A stretch of 7,703 nt of DNA from an uncultured Mycoplasma sp. (GCA_947565485.1 CANOGG010000051.1:1-7703); one strand, 5' to 3'; shown: positions 1 to 6,664, counted from the first letter of the stretch. The notes: generated from the letters alone by a model not told the origin. Translations and numbers: made by a program.

Positions 1-55
1 GTGGGAATTAATAATTTGTCCATAAAAATGTGTCTAAAAACTTGACATAAGTCCA
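1..55. mobile_element. Possible insertion-sequence end (tentative)
   Basis: The first 55 bases have no clear reading frame. Read on the minus strand they begin TGGACTTATGTCAAG and continue with TTTAGACAC and ATGGAC. This resembles the terminal repeat of IS3-like elements, which often start TG and hold GGACAC-type motifs. A TTGACA hexamer at 42-47 would fit an element end that carries a -35 box. No transposase is visible, because the rest would lie left of the window. The family assignment is from memory of the pattern, not from an alignment, so confidence is low. Confidence 0.2.
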
Positions 56-67
56 GGAAGTACATAG

Positions 68-226
68 CTTCGAACTAAGCATTATCATAGTGAAAATAAA
101 GGTTATGATGAATATTTTCCAAAAGAAGTAGTTAAAAACCTAGACAAATGGAGACTAGAAATTACGTACAATATTAACAATAAAGAATTTACAGATATTG
201 TCGAGTTAGAAAAAAGCAGATTATAA
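68..226 (+). pseudogene. 3' tail of an unrecognised gene
   Basis: An open frame of 52 codons runs from just after an in-frame TAG (65-67) to a TAA at 224-226 and has no plausible start codon. The product is charged and soluble-looking (it contains YDEYFPKEVVKNLDKW and ends in VELEKSRL). I do not recognise the family. It looks like the C-terminal end of a gene whose front part was lost, perhaps at the nearby insertion-sequence-like end, because it stops directly before a strong terminator as a real gene end would. It could also be a chance frame. Confidence 0.35.
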
Positions 227-260
227 AAAACTCAATCAAGAATTTTGATTGAATTTTTTT
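226..260. terminator. Bidirectional intrinsic terminator
   Basis: An 8-bp perfect stem (TCAATCAA at 232-239, TTGATTGA at 245-252) with a 5-nt loop is preceded by an A-run (225-230) and followed by a T-run (254-260). It can therefore work on both strands. It ends the plus-strand gene tail (stop at 224-226) and the minus-strand CAP gene (stop at 264-266), which converge here. Confidence 0.8.
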
Positions 261-263
261 GCA

Positions 264-959
264 TTAATAATTCATTTTAAAGGATACTACTGCATACCAC
301 ATTCCATCTTTTTCATAGACACTTACTGCCATAGCTGTGCATTGTTCTCTTAACATAGCATTATTATGAGACCAGCTATTTTTCCATGCTGTAAAAAAAT
401 CATAACCTACAACATTATTTCCGATATTTTCACCAAATCCATATGATGAATTATGAGAGAAATTCGTTATAATTTGCTTTGCTCTCATATCTGCTTCCGC
501 CTGTGCTTGATCTGTAACTGGTAAAGTATTTCTTCCCTGACTAACACGATAATCATTAATCTTTTGAAATATTTGGTTTGCAGCTTCACGATTATATCTT
601 TCAGATGACTGTACTGGTTTATTTGTAGATGAATTATTAGAAGCTGGTTTATTGCTATTATTATTTGATGAATTTTGTGTAGGTTGCTTAGGTTGTTCTA
701 CTGGTTTATTTTTATTATTTTCATATTCAACCATAGCATCACTTTTATATGTTGTTCCATCTATAGTTTTGCTTGTAGAATTATCTTTTTTTGCTTCTTC
801 TAATGAAATCACAGTTAATGTAAATTCTTTTTTAGATTGATTTTTAAATTCATCTGTTGCTACTACTGAAATAACAAAATCTCCTATTTTAGATAAATCA
901 TATTCTCCTTTTATTGATAACTCAACATGTGTTAAATCCTCTGCTTTAAAAAATTTATG
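264..959 (-). pseudogene. CAP/SCP-domain surface protein, 5'-truncated
   Basis: The minus-strand frame is open from 959 to a TAA at 264-266 (231 codons), and an in-frame TAA at 960-962 blocks further extension. The only ordinary start inside is a GTG at 812, which has no fitting ribosome site and lies inside a recognisable domain. Codons 1-50 resemble a bacterial Ig-like repeat (DLSKIGDFVISVVATDEF, then FTLTVIS). A low-complexity N/S/P/K/Q linker follows, then a CAP domain of about 110 residues. The CAP domain has FSH and GENIG (His169 and Glu177 of the open frame, two typical pocket residues), AWKNSWSHN and a final WYAVVSFK. CAP proteins are secreted or wall-attached in Bacillota, with varied and mostly unknown roles. 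The signal peptide and upstream repeats are missing, so this is probably a beheaded gene cut at about 958, where insertion-sequence-like DNA begins. A short protein from GTG 812 is possible but less likely. Confidence 0.7.
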
Positions 960-1133
960 TTAATGATACAATGAGAATGTACAAAAAAGGGAAAATAAAA
1001 ATGGCCAATTTTGACCATCGAAGTACCCAAAAGTGCATTCTTTTGTTATACTTCTAATAAAGGGAAGTGATAACAATTGAAAAATTGGAAAGGAGAAATA
1101 GAATGTTTAAAGATGATGGGAATAAAACCTAAT
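958..1133 (+). mobile_element. Remnant resembling an IS21-like left end
   Basis: This 176-bp stretch lies exactly between two broken genes: the CAP frame ends at 959 and the recombinase homology ends at 1134. It starts TGT, holds an 18-bp near-palindrome (1001-1018, ATGGCCAATTTTGACCAT, 16 of 18 positions symmetric) inside weaker inverted copies of GAATGTAC (975-982) and GTGCATTC (1033-1040), and ends with a good ribosome site (AAGGAG, 1090-1095) before an ATG at 1103. That start opens only nine codons (MFKDDGNKT, stop 1130-1132), as if a transposase gene had been cut off. The layout of TGT end, internal repeats, then first gene suggests the left end of an IS21-type element. The family call is tentative. 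Confidence 0.35.
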
Positions 1134-1747
1134 TGTATGATATGCAGTTAAAAACGCATAATAAACGCAATGATTATTCTTAACACTATTAAATATTAAG
1201 TCTATTTCTTCCTTAGTAAAAATATGTACTGGATCTCCTTCAGGTTCATCATATTTTGGAACTTTAACTTTTATAGAAAGATCATATTTTATAAATTTTA
1301 CTATTTCTGCCGCATAATCAAAAGAAGATTTTATAACTTTAAGTATACTCTTCATATAACTTTTTGCAAAACCCCTTTCGACATATATATCATTTATTGC
1401 TTCTTGTATTGTTGCTGTTGTTATTTGTGATATTCTATAAAACCCTAATCTAGGTTTTAAATGATTTTTTATTATATACTTATATGTCTCAATAGTACGG
1501 TGCTTTAAATTTATATAACAATATTCCTCCATCCAATAATCTAAATAATCACTATATGAAATTTCTGATGGTTTAAAACTATGACCTGTTTCTAAATACT
1601 CATTAAGTGCTTTTAATCCTTCCCGCTCTGCTTCTGGTTTTGTTTTAAAACCAGACTTTGTTATCCACTTTCTTTTTCCGTCTTGGGGAGCTATTTCAAC
1701 GTATATTGATAATACTTCCCTCTTTTTTTAATTTGTACTTTTACCAT
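1107..1747 (-). pseudogene. Tyrosine recombinase (integrase), frameshifted and 3'-truncated
   Basis: This is the N-terminal half of a phage or integrative-element integrase. The ATG at 1747-1745 starts MVKVQIKKRGKYYQYT, a typical arm-DNA-binding start, but that frame stops at 1691-1693. Homology continues in another frame (VEIAPQDGKRKWITKSGFKT). One missing base near 1698-1702 explains the shift. The arm-binding domain (about residues 1-65) is followed by the SAM-like core-binding domain (about 68-180, with HRTIETYKYIIKNHLKPRLG) and the first part of the catalytic domain. Homology ends at FLTAYHT, where TG-x-R with the catalytic arginine should follow. The last eight codons (to the TAA at 1107-1109) are read from foreign DNA. 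The HxxR and Tyr motifs are absent. About 205 residues remain of the roughly 380-400 usual for the family, so it cannot be an active recombinase. Confidence 0.85.
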
Positions 1748-1826
1748 AACTTCAACATCTCTTACAAAGTTATTTATAACGACAAAAAATGCCAACAATT
1801 AGGAAATGTTGACATCTATAAATTTA

Positions 1827-1922
1827 TACCTCATTTTTGTCCTCATTCATAAACCCTTGATTTTAAAGGGATTTTTGAGGTTCTTGTCCTCATTTTTTTT
1901 AAAACGAGGACAAAATGAGGTA
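1827..1922. repeat. Inverted/direct repeat cluster with a shared GTCCTC motif
   Basis: The outer arms are TACCTCATTTTTGTCCTC (1827-1844) and GAGGACAAAATGAGGTA (1906-1922), inverted and identical apart from one T. A second copy of TTGTCCTCAT (1884-1893) directly repeats 1837-1846 and can also pair with the right arm, forming a closer hairpin around an A/T loop. The region lies between the recombinase start and secA, where integrases usually have arm-type binding sites, which is the most likely role. As RNA, the two pairings would exclude each other. Confidence 0.65.
1851..1873. repeat. Palindrome copy 1, candidate recombinase core-type site
   Basis: AAACCCTT, seven central bases (GATTTTA), then AAGGGATT: an imperfect inverted repeat of 23 bp. 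The same plan recurs at 1977-1999 with a different centre. Tyrosine recombinase core sites have inverted arms around a 6-8 bp crossover region, so this may be one. It could instead be a weak plus-strand terminator, since ATTTTT follows, but no plus-strand gene precedes it. Confidence 0.35.
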
Positions 1923-1946
1923 TTTTCTATAATTTTTATGTGATTT

Positions 1947-2008
1947 ATAGTCTTTTTTTAATTTTTGATTTTTCTCAAACCCTTATAAATAAAGGGTTTT
2001 AAGACTAT
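1947..2008. repeat. Nested palindromes at the secA 3' end, candidate attachment site
   Basis: An outer inverted repeat ATAGTCTT (1947-1954) and AAGACTAT (2001-2008) encloses a second one, AAACCCTT (1977-1984) and AAGGGTTT (1992-1999), with the 7-base centre ATAAATA. The outer right arm overlaps the secA stop codon (2005-2007). In the secA mRNA the inner pair would form a hairpin right after the stop, but no U-run follows, so it is not a normal terminator, though it may protect the 3' end. Its position beside an integrase remnant makes an attachment site plausible. Confidence 0.4.
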
Positions 2009-4488
2009 TTACCACAGCATTGCTTATATTTCTTACCTGAGCCGCAAGGGCAATTATCATTTCTTCCAACTTTTTTACTTCTCTTAGGCGCACTCTTCTC
2101 TTTTTCCTTACCATCATTAGCATTTCCCTGCAATGTTTGCTTCATTTCAATATTCTGTCTTATCTCCGCATTAAGTAAAAACGTTGCAATCTGATTATCT
2201 ATTCTCGATAAGAAATTATCAAACAATTCAAACCCCTCCATCGTATAAGCTTGAATCGGATTCACCTGCCCATAACCTCTAAGTCCAATACCTTCCTTCA
2301 AATGTTCCATCTCACTCATATGATCTGTCCAATTAGAATCAATTACTCTAAGCGTTATCGCTTTCTCAAAATCATCTCTAACTGGTACATCCTTAACTTT
2401 TTCCTCATAATCATTAGTTACCAACTCTGTAATATATTTAACTGTCTCATCATCATTTAAATCTTTCACATCCACAAACTTCACATTATTCTTCTTAAGG
2501 AAATTCGTATTTACATACTCTATAATCTCATCTTTATCCGAATCAGTTAAATAATTTTCTGGTGCCAAATGTGACTCACACAAGTCAGCAATAACATTTC
2601 TAAACGTCTCTAAAACTCTCTCATGTATTGACTCCATATTCAAAACTTCATTTCGTCTTGCATAAATAATCTCTCTTTGTTCATTTAAAACATTATCATA
2701 ATCCAGCAAATTCTTTCTTATATCATAGTTATTACCCTCAACTTTTCTTTGCGCTGACTCAATAGACTTCGTTAGAGTCTTACTTCTAATCGCATTCTCA
2801 TCCACACCCAAATTTTGAAGCATAACTTTAATTCTATCTGTTCCAAATCGTCTCATTAAATCATCATCAAATGACACAAAGAACTGACTCATACCAGGGT
2901 CTCCCTGACGTCCTGCCCGGCCTCGAAGCTGATTATCAATACGCCTTGACTCATGTCTCTCTGTTCCAATTACACATAAACCACCAAGTTCTAAAACTCC
3001 CTCACCAAGCTTAATATCGGTACCACGACCAGCCATATTTGTCGCAAGTGTTATTGCTCCTTTTTCTCCCGCATGCGCAATAATTTCTGCCTCTCTCGCA
3101 TGATTTTTCGCATTTAAAACTTCATGCTTAAGCCCTGCTTTTTTAAGTAGAGTACTCAAATATTCATTTACTTCGACACTAATCGTACCAATCAAAATCG
3201 GTTGACCTGTCTCATGAATTTCACCCACAGTTCTAATAATTGCCTCATACTTCGCCTTACTAGTCGCATAAACCAAATCGGCCAAATCTTCTCTTGCCAC
3301 TGGCTTATTAGTTGGAATCTGTATTACATACATATTATAAATATTTCTAAACTCTTCTTCTTCTGTCTTAGCCGTACCAGTCATACCTGAAAGCTTATTA
3401 TACATTCTAAACAAATTTTGGAACGTAATTGTTGCCATCGTCTTTGTCTCAGTATTAATTGTAACACCCTCTTTAGCCTCTATCGCTTGATGTAACCCCT
3501 CACTAAATTGTCTCCCTTGCATCAAACGTCCTGTAAATTGGTCAACAATAATTACTTCATCTTCCTGCACAACATAATCAACATCTCTCTTAAACCCATA
3601 ATTAGCTTTAAGCGCTTGATTCAAATGATGAACTAATGCTGTATTATCTAAATCATAAAGATTCTTTAAATTAAAAATCTTCTCTATTTTCTCACTACCA
3701 ACTTCTGTTAAAGAAACACTCTTTGTCTTTGCATCCACAACATAATCATCATTCTCTTTTAATTTCTTCACTGCTCTATCGGCATCAATATATAAATTAT
3801 TCGAATTAAATCTTCCCCCTGAAATAATGAGTGGTGTTCTTGCCTCATCTATCAAAATAGAATCAACCTCATCTATAATACAAAAATTAAGTGGTCTTTG
3901 CACTCTTTGACTAGCTTGTGCCACCATATTATCTCTCAAATAATCAAAACCAATCTCATTATTAGTCGAATATAAAATATCACAGTTATAAGCCTCTTGC
4001 TTCTCACTAGCTGATAAATCTCTTAAATTAACACCCACTGTTAAACCAAGACCTTCATAAACAGGTCTCATCCAATCAGCATTACGACTTGACAAATATT
4101 CATTAGTTGTTACAACATGCACTCCTTTACCACTAAGCGCATTAAGATAAGCTGGAAGTATAGTCGTCAAAGTCTTACCCTCACCAGTCTTCATCTCGGC
4201 AATATTACCATAATGAATCGCAAGCCCTCCTAAAATCTGTACATAATAAGGCTTCTCTCCCACAAAACGACTAGCCGCCTCACGAACCACTGCAAAAGCC
4301 GGAACCATAATATCCTCTAAAGTTCCCCCATCTTCTAATATCTTCTTAAACTCCAAAGTCTTATCTTTAAGTTCCTCATCTGATAGTTTTTGAATCTCCT
4401 CATCAAGTGCTACAACCTTATCAGCAATCCCCTCAAACTTTTTTAATTCTTTATACTCAGTATCAAATATTTTACGTAAAAATCCCAT
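2005..4488 (-). CDS. secA: Preprotein translocase ATPase SecA
   Basis: SecA is the ATP-driven motor that pushes unfolded secretory proteins through the SecYEG channel at the inner face of the membrane. The 827-residue product is close to B. subtilis length (841) and looks complete. NBD1 holds Walker A MKTGEGKT (99-106) and DEVD (206-209). The preprotein cross-linking domain lies at roughly 220-365. NBD2 has GTERHESRRIDNQLRGRAGR (508-527). The helical scaffold and wing region follows (IRSKTLTKSIESAQRKVEG, LRVIDSNWTDHM). A charged tail ends in the zinc-binding SEC-C motif CPCGSGKKYKQCCGK (C813, C815, C824, C825), which contacts SecB in some species and lipids or ribosomes in others. The ATG start has AAAGGTG about 8 bases upstream. 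It lies downstream of hpf, as is common in Bacillota, but prfB, often next after secA, is absent. Identification is certain. Confidence 0.99.
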   Translation of the reverse strand: MGFLRKIFDTEYKELKKFEGIADKVVALDEEIQKLSDEELKDKTLEFKKILEDGGTLEDIMVPAFAVVREAASRFVGEKPYYVQILGGLAIHYGNIAEMKTGEGKTLTTILPAYLNALSGKGVHVVTTNEYLSSRNADWMRPVYEGLGLTVGVNLRDLSASEKQEAYNCDILYSTNNEIGFDYLRDNMVAQASQRVQRPLNFCIIDEVDSILIDEARTPLIISGGRFNSNNLYIDADRAVKKLKENDDYVVDAKTKSVSLTEVGSEKIEKIFNLKNLYDLDNTALVHHLNQALKANYGFKRDVDYVVQEDEVIIVDQFTGRLMQGRQFSEGLHQAIEAKEGVTINTETKTMATITFQNLFRMYNKLSGMTGTAKTEEEEFRNIYNMYVIQIPTNKPVAREDLADLVYATSKAKYEAIIRTVGEIHETGQPILIGTISVEVNEYLSTLLKKAGLKHEVLNAKNHAREAEIIAHAGEKGAITLATNMAGRGTDIKLGEGVLELGGLCVIGTERHESRRIDNQLRGRAGRQGDPGMSQFFVSFDDDLMRRFGTDRIKVMLQNLGVDENAIRSKTLTKSIESAQRKVEGNNYDIRKNLLDYDNVLNEQREIIYARRNEVLNMESIHERVLETFRNVIADLCESHLAPENYLTDSDKDEIIEYVNTNFLKKNNVKFVDVKDLNDDETVKYITELVTNDYEEKVKDVPVRDDFEKAITLRVIDSNWTDHMSEMEHLKEGIGLRGYGQVNPIQAYTMEGFELFDNFLSRIDNQIATFLLNAEIRQNIEMKQTLQGNANDGKEKEKSAPKRSKKVGRNDNCPCGSGKKYKQCCGK

Positions 4489-4513
4489 TTGTCATTCACC
4501 TTTCACAAATAAG

Positions 4514-4543
4514 ATTATAACACATAATAACACATATTTACAA
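4514..4543 (-). promoter_or_regulatory. Probable secA promoter
   Basis: On the minus strand a perfect -10 TATAAT (4519-4514) lies 18 bases from a weak -35 TTGTAA (4543-4538). This leaves a leader of about 20 bases before the secA ATG. The -35 overlaps the AATTTGATTG sequence (4550-4541) that is repeated near the ATPase promoter. No terminator is visible between the ATPase stop (4579) and this site, so read-through into secA is also likely. Confidence 0.55.
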
Positions 4544-4560
4544 TCAAATTTCACACGAGA
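4541..4560. repeat. Left flanking repeat of the ATPase gene
   Basis: CAATCAAATT (4541-4550) occurs again in the same orientation at 5945-5954, and ACACGAGA (4553-4560) occurs inverted as TCTCGTGT at 5937-5944. Both pairs bracket the ATPase gene at about 1.4 kb distance. This could be a scar of the insertion that placed the gene between hpf and secA. Confidence 0.45.
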
Positions 4561-4578
4561 CCCTACATTTTCTATGTC

Positions 4579-5892
4579 TTACATATCTTTTAAACAAAAC
4601 ACCGCATAAAGAGGTACATTTTTCAAATTACCTTTTCTCCCAAAATTCTTCGCTGATATCCTAATCATCAAGTCTGGCCCAAAACGTTCATTATAAACAT
4701 CTAAAGATTTTGACTTAACCGAAGTCCCAGCTTTTACTTCAATTGGTATCACCTTATTTTCTTGTTGTATTATAAAATCTACTTCACTCTGTCCTGTATT
4801 ATCATTCTTTTTACTCCAATAATAAAGTTCTCTATTTTGCTTACATAGCTCTGTTGCCACATAATTCTCCGCTATAACCCCCTTAAAATCATAATCTCCC
4901 TCTGTTAGAATATCCGTCCCTGTAATTCCTACCATATTAACAATTATCCTTGTATCACTAAGAAACAATTTATAAGTACTATCATCCATATGTGCGAGTA
5001 AAGGATATTTAGGCTCTCCTACTGCCACACATGGTAAAACTAAATTACTTGAAATAAGCCACTCTAATGCTGTCACGTAACTTCTTTTCCGATTATCTTT
5101 CGTATCTATATTCGCATAAACAAATTTTTTATTTTCTTTTGCAAGCTGTGCTGGAATATTTCTATACAACCTCTCCATTCTAATACTCTCACTATTACTA
5201 CTATTATATTTCTTCATATCTTTAGTATAAGATAAAATAATATTACTAATCAATTTTGCATTAACTAAAGCTAAATTCTGCCCATTTTCTACATAATCTT
5301 TAATAATTTCTGGCATCCCTCCTAAATACATAAAACGATATACTTCCTGCATTAATTCCTCATGATATAAACACTCTAAATCTTCTCTAAAAGACTTTTT
5401 TATTTCTTCAATATAACGTGTTTTACCTATCGCCCACAAGTACTCTTCAAAATCCATCGGATACAAATATTCTTCATAAACCTTACCAACCGGATAAGAC
5501 TTCCCAAATCTTTTTAACTTAACCCCAAGCAAGCTTCCCGCACAAATAATATTATTATAACCATGCTCACAAAACAACTTAAGTGCTTCAATAAATTCTT
5601 CACTTTCCTGCACTTCATCTACAAACAAAATAGAATCTTCATCACTTAATTTAATATCATAAGTAAGTTCCAATATCTCTAATTTTTTCTCAAAAGTTGG
5701 CATCGTTTGAAACCAAGATATAAGTCTCTTATCATCAAACAAATTAACATACCGATATATCTTAAAATTCTCTTTACAATATTTATCAATGACATATGTC
5801 TTACCTACTTGCCTCGCCCCAATTACCATAAGCGGCATTTTTTTCTCTATTCTATTCCAATTATCTAATACACTCCAAAATTTTCTTTTCAA
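4579..5892 (-). CDS. AAA ATPase with C-terminal DUF4143 domain
   Basis: The product belongs to the AAA_14/DUF4143 family of ATPases, common in anaerobic bacteria and archaea and of unknown function. Counting from the GTG at 5901, Walker A is GARQVGKT (28-35), Walker B is ILFVDEVQE (91-99), a sensor-like IICAGSLLG follows (118-126), then YPVGKV and MYLGGMPEI. The C-terminal part has AENYVATEL (344-352), SEVDFII (372-378) and IPIEVKAG (385-392), the D/ExK pattern of a PD-(D/E)XK nuclease fold. Nuclease activity is inferred, not shown for this family. I prefer the TTG start at 5892 (437 residues), since AAGAGG (5907-5902) is 9 bases before it but only touches the GTG. The gene splits the usual hpf-secA pair, has its own promoter and flanking repeats, and looks acquired. 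Possible roles are defence, toxin-antitoxin-like or element maintenance, none proven. Confidence 0.9.
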   Translation of the reverse strand: MKRKFWSVLDNWNRIEKKMPLMVIGARQVGKTYVIDKYCKENFKIYRYVNLFDDKRLISWFQTMPTFEKKLEILELTYDIKLSDEDSILFVDEVQESEEFIEALKLFCEHGYNNIICAGSLLGVKLKRFGKSYPVGKVYEEYLYPMDFEEYLWAIGKTRYIEEIKKSFREDLECLYHEELMQEVYRFMYLGGMPEIIKDYVENGQNLALVNAKLISNIILSYTKDMKKYNSSNSESIRMERLYRNIPAQLAKENKKFVYANIDTKDNRKRSYVTALEWLISSNLVLPCVAVGEPKYPLLAHMDDSTYKLFLSDTRIIVNMVGITGTDILTEGDYDFKGVIAENYVATELCKQNRELYYWSKKNDNTGQSEVDFIIQQENKVIPIEVKAGTSVKSKSLDVYNERFGPDLMIRISAKNFGRKGNLKNVPLYAVFCLKDM

Positions 5893-5918
5893 TTTAGCCA
5901 CCCTCTTAACTTATATGA

Positions 5919-5947
5919 ATTATACTATGTTTTAACTCTCGTGTCAA
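5919..5947 (-). promoter_or_regulatory. Consensus promoter of the ATPase gene
   Basis: On the minus strand, -35 TTGACA (5947-5942) and -10 TATAAT (5924-5919) are both perfect and spaced 17 bases. This predicts strong housekeeping-sigma transcription starting near 5912, about 20 bases before the TTG start. The -35 overlaps the right flanking repeat (5937-5954) and abuts the 33-bp repeat array, so a protein bound there could control it. Confidence 0.85.
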
Positions 5948-5954
5948 TCAAATT
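5937..5954. repeat. Right flanking repeat of the ATPase gene
   Basis: TCTCGTGT (5937-5944) is the inverted partner of 4553-4560, and CAATCAAATT (5945-5954) is the direct partner of 4541-4550. The last bases also begin the first 33-bp repeat unit. Confidence 0.45.
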
Positions 5955-6046
5955 GGAGAAAATACCAACATAAAGTTTACCAAAATTGGCGAAAATATGA
6001 AGATAAAATTTACCAAAATTGGCGAAAATACCAACATAACCCACAA
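5949..6046. repeat. Three tandem 33-bp repeats upstream of the ATPase gene
   Basis: The units are 5949-5980 (one A short), 5981-6013 and 6014-6046. Each starts CAAA(A)TTGGCGAAAAT. Units 1 and 3 share ACCAACATAA, while unit 2 differs there (ATGAAGATAA), and the last bases of unit 3 diverge. Both strands are free of stops across the units, as expected for a period divisible by three, but no start with a good ribosome site exists on the plus strand. It is more likely a minisatellite or operator array than a gene. Confidence 0.85.
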
Positions 6047-6077
6047 AAAAACAGTTCTAATCCTAACTAAAACTGTT
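6045..6077 (-). terminator. Intrinsic terminator of hpf
   Basis: Read on the minus strand, an 11-bp stem (6077-6067 with 6060-6050, AACAGTT/AACTGTT plus four more pairs, two of the 11 being G-U in RNA) has a 6-nt loop and is followed by six or more U residues (6050-6045). It lies 11 bases beyond the hpf stop codon and separates hpf from the ATPase gene. Confidence 0.85.
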
Positions 6078-6088
6078 CTTTATCTAAA

Positions 6089-6622
6089 CTACTTAATATT
6101 GATTATACCATAATTTCCATCACGTCTTTTATACATCACTGACACACATTCCTCATCTACATTCTTGAAGACAAAGAAATCATGATTAAGTAACTCCATC
6201 TGTAATATAGCCTCTTCTTCATCCATTGGCTTACTAATTACATTCTTTCTTTTAATAATCTTTAACTCTTCTTCTTCACCCGCACTAACTTCAAAATCTG
6301 TCTTTATATCCAACTGAGCGATGTTTTTATATTTATTCTTTAACTTCGTTTTATTCTTTCTAATTTGTCTCTCAAGCTTATCTACAACTAAATCAATCGC
6401 TGCATAAAGGTCATCGTGTTTCTCCTCAGCTCTCAAGGTAAACTTATTAGTCGGTACTGTAACTTCAATAATTTCCTCACCATTACGTACCCTAATAATA
6501 ACTGAAGCCTTAATATTCTTCGCATTATCAAAATATTTATCTAGCTTCTCCATTTTCTCTGTCACATAATCTTTAATCGATTTTGTAACTGTAATCTTAT
6601 CTCCTCTAATGTTAAGTTCCAT
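6089..6622 (-). CDS. hpf: Long-form ribosome hibernation promoting factor
   Basis: HPF binds the decoding region of the 30S subunit and, in the long form, pairs two 70S ribosomes into inactive 100S dimers in stationary phase or stress. The N-terminal S30AE domain (about 1-97) begins MELNIRGDKITVTKSIKDYV and contains the basic stretch DLVVDKLERQIRKNKTKLKN. A charged linker (EEEEL) leads to the C-terminal dimerisation domain (about 125-177) with HDFFVFKNVDEECVSVMYKR and GNYGIINI. The length of 177 residues matches long HPF. Four ATG codons lie in tandem (6631-6620). The ribosome site GAGAAAGG ends at 6632, so the third (6625) or fourth (6622) ATG has the right spacing (6 or 9 bases), and I take the fourth. 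It has its own promoter and terminator. Confidence 0.97.
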   Translation of the reverse strand: MELNIRGDKITVTKSIKDYVTEKMEKLDKYFDNAKNIKASVIIRVRNGEEIIEVTVPTNKFTLRAEEKHDDLYAAIDLVVDKLERQIRKNKTKLKNKYKNIAQLDIKTDFEVSAGEEEELKIIKRKNVISKPMDEEEAILQMELLNHDFFVFKNVDEECVSVMYKRRDGNYGIINIK

Positions 6623-6646
6623 CATCATCATCCTTTCTCTAACCCC

Positions 6647-6655
6647 ATTATACCA
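6647..6655 (-). promoter_or_regulatory. Extended -10 promoter of hpf
   Basis: On the minus strand, TGGTATAAT (6655-6647) fits the extended -10 consensus TGnTATAAT. The -35 region falls in the A/T tract of the csp terminator and has no good TTGACA match, consistent with an extended -10 promoter. It is about 25 bases upstream of the hpf start. Confidence 0.65.
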
Positions 6656-6664
6656 TGATTATAT

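Noticed and set aside
42..70. TTGACA at 42-47 as a plus-strand promoter for the gene tail
   Set aside because: No -10 box at 16-18 bases distance (TAGCTT or similar only).
1224..1430. Plus-strand frame inside the integrase, as well as those inside secA (2251-2460, 3202-3390) and the CAP gene (652-840)
   Set aside because: Antisense shadows of clear minus-strand genes, rich in Phe/Tyr/Ile and without homology or ribosome sites.
1658..1852. 64-codon plus-strand frame across the integrase start and intergenic DNA
   Set aside because: It overlaps the arm-binding domain of the integrase and has no ribosome site or recognisable features.
1977..1999. Intrinsic terminator for secA
   Set aside because: The hairpin is good but the following minus-strand sequence is GAGAAAAATC, with no U-run.
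5949..6046. CRISPR array
   Set aside because: The units are directly adjacent without spacers and differ inside, so they are simple tandem repeats.
5997..6113. 38-codon plus-strand frame starting in repeat unit 2
   Set aside because: It consists of repeat sequence and terminator read through, has no ribosome site, and overlaps the hpf 3' end on the other strand.
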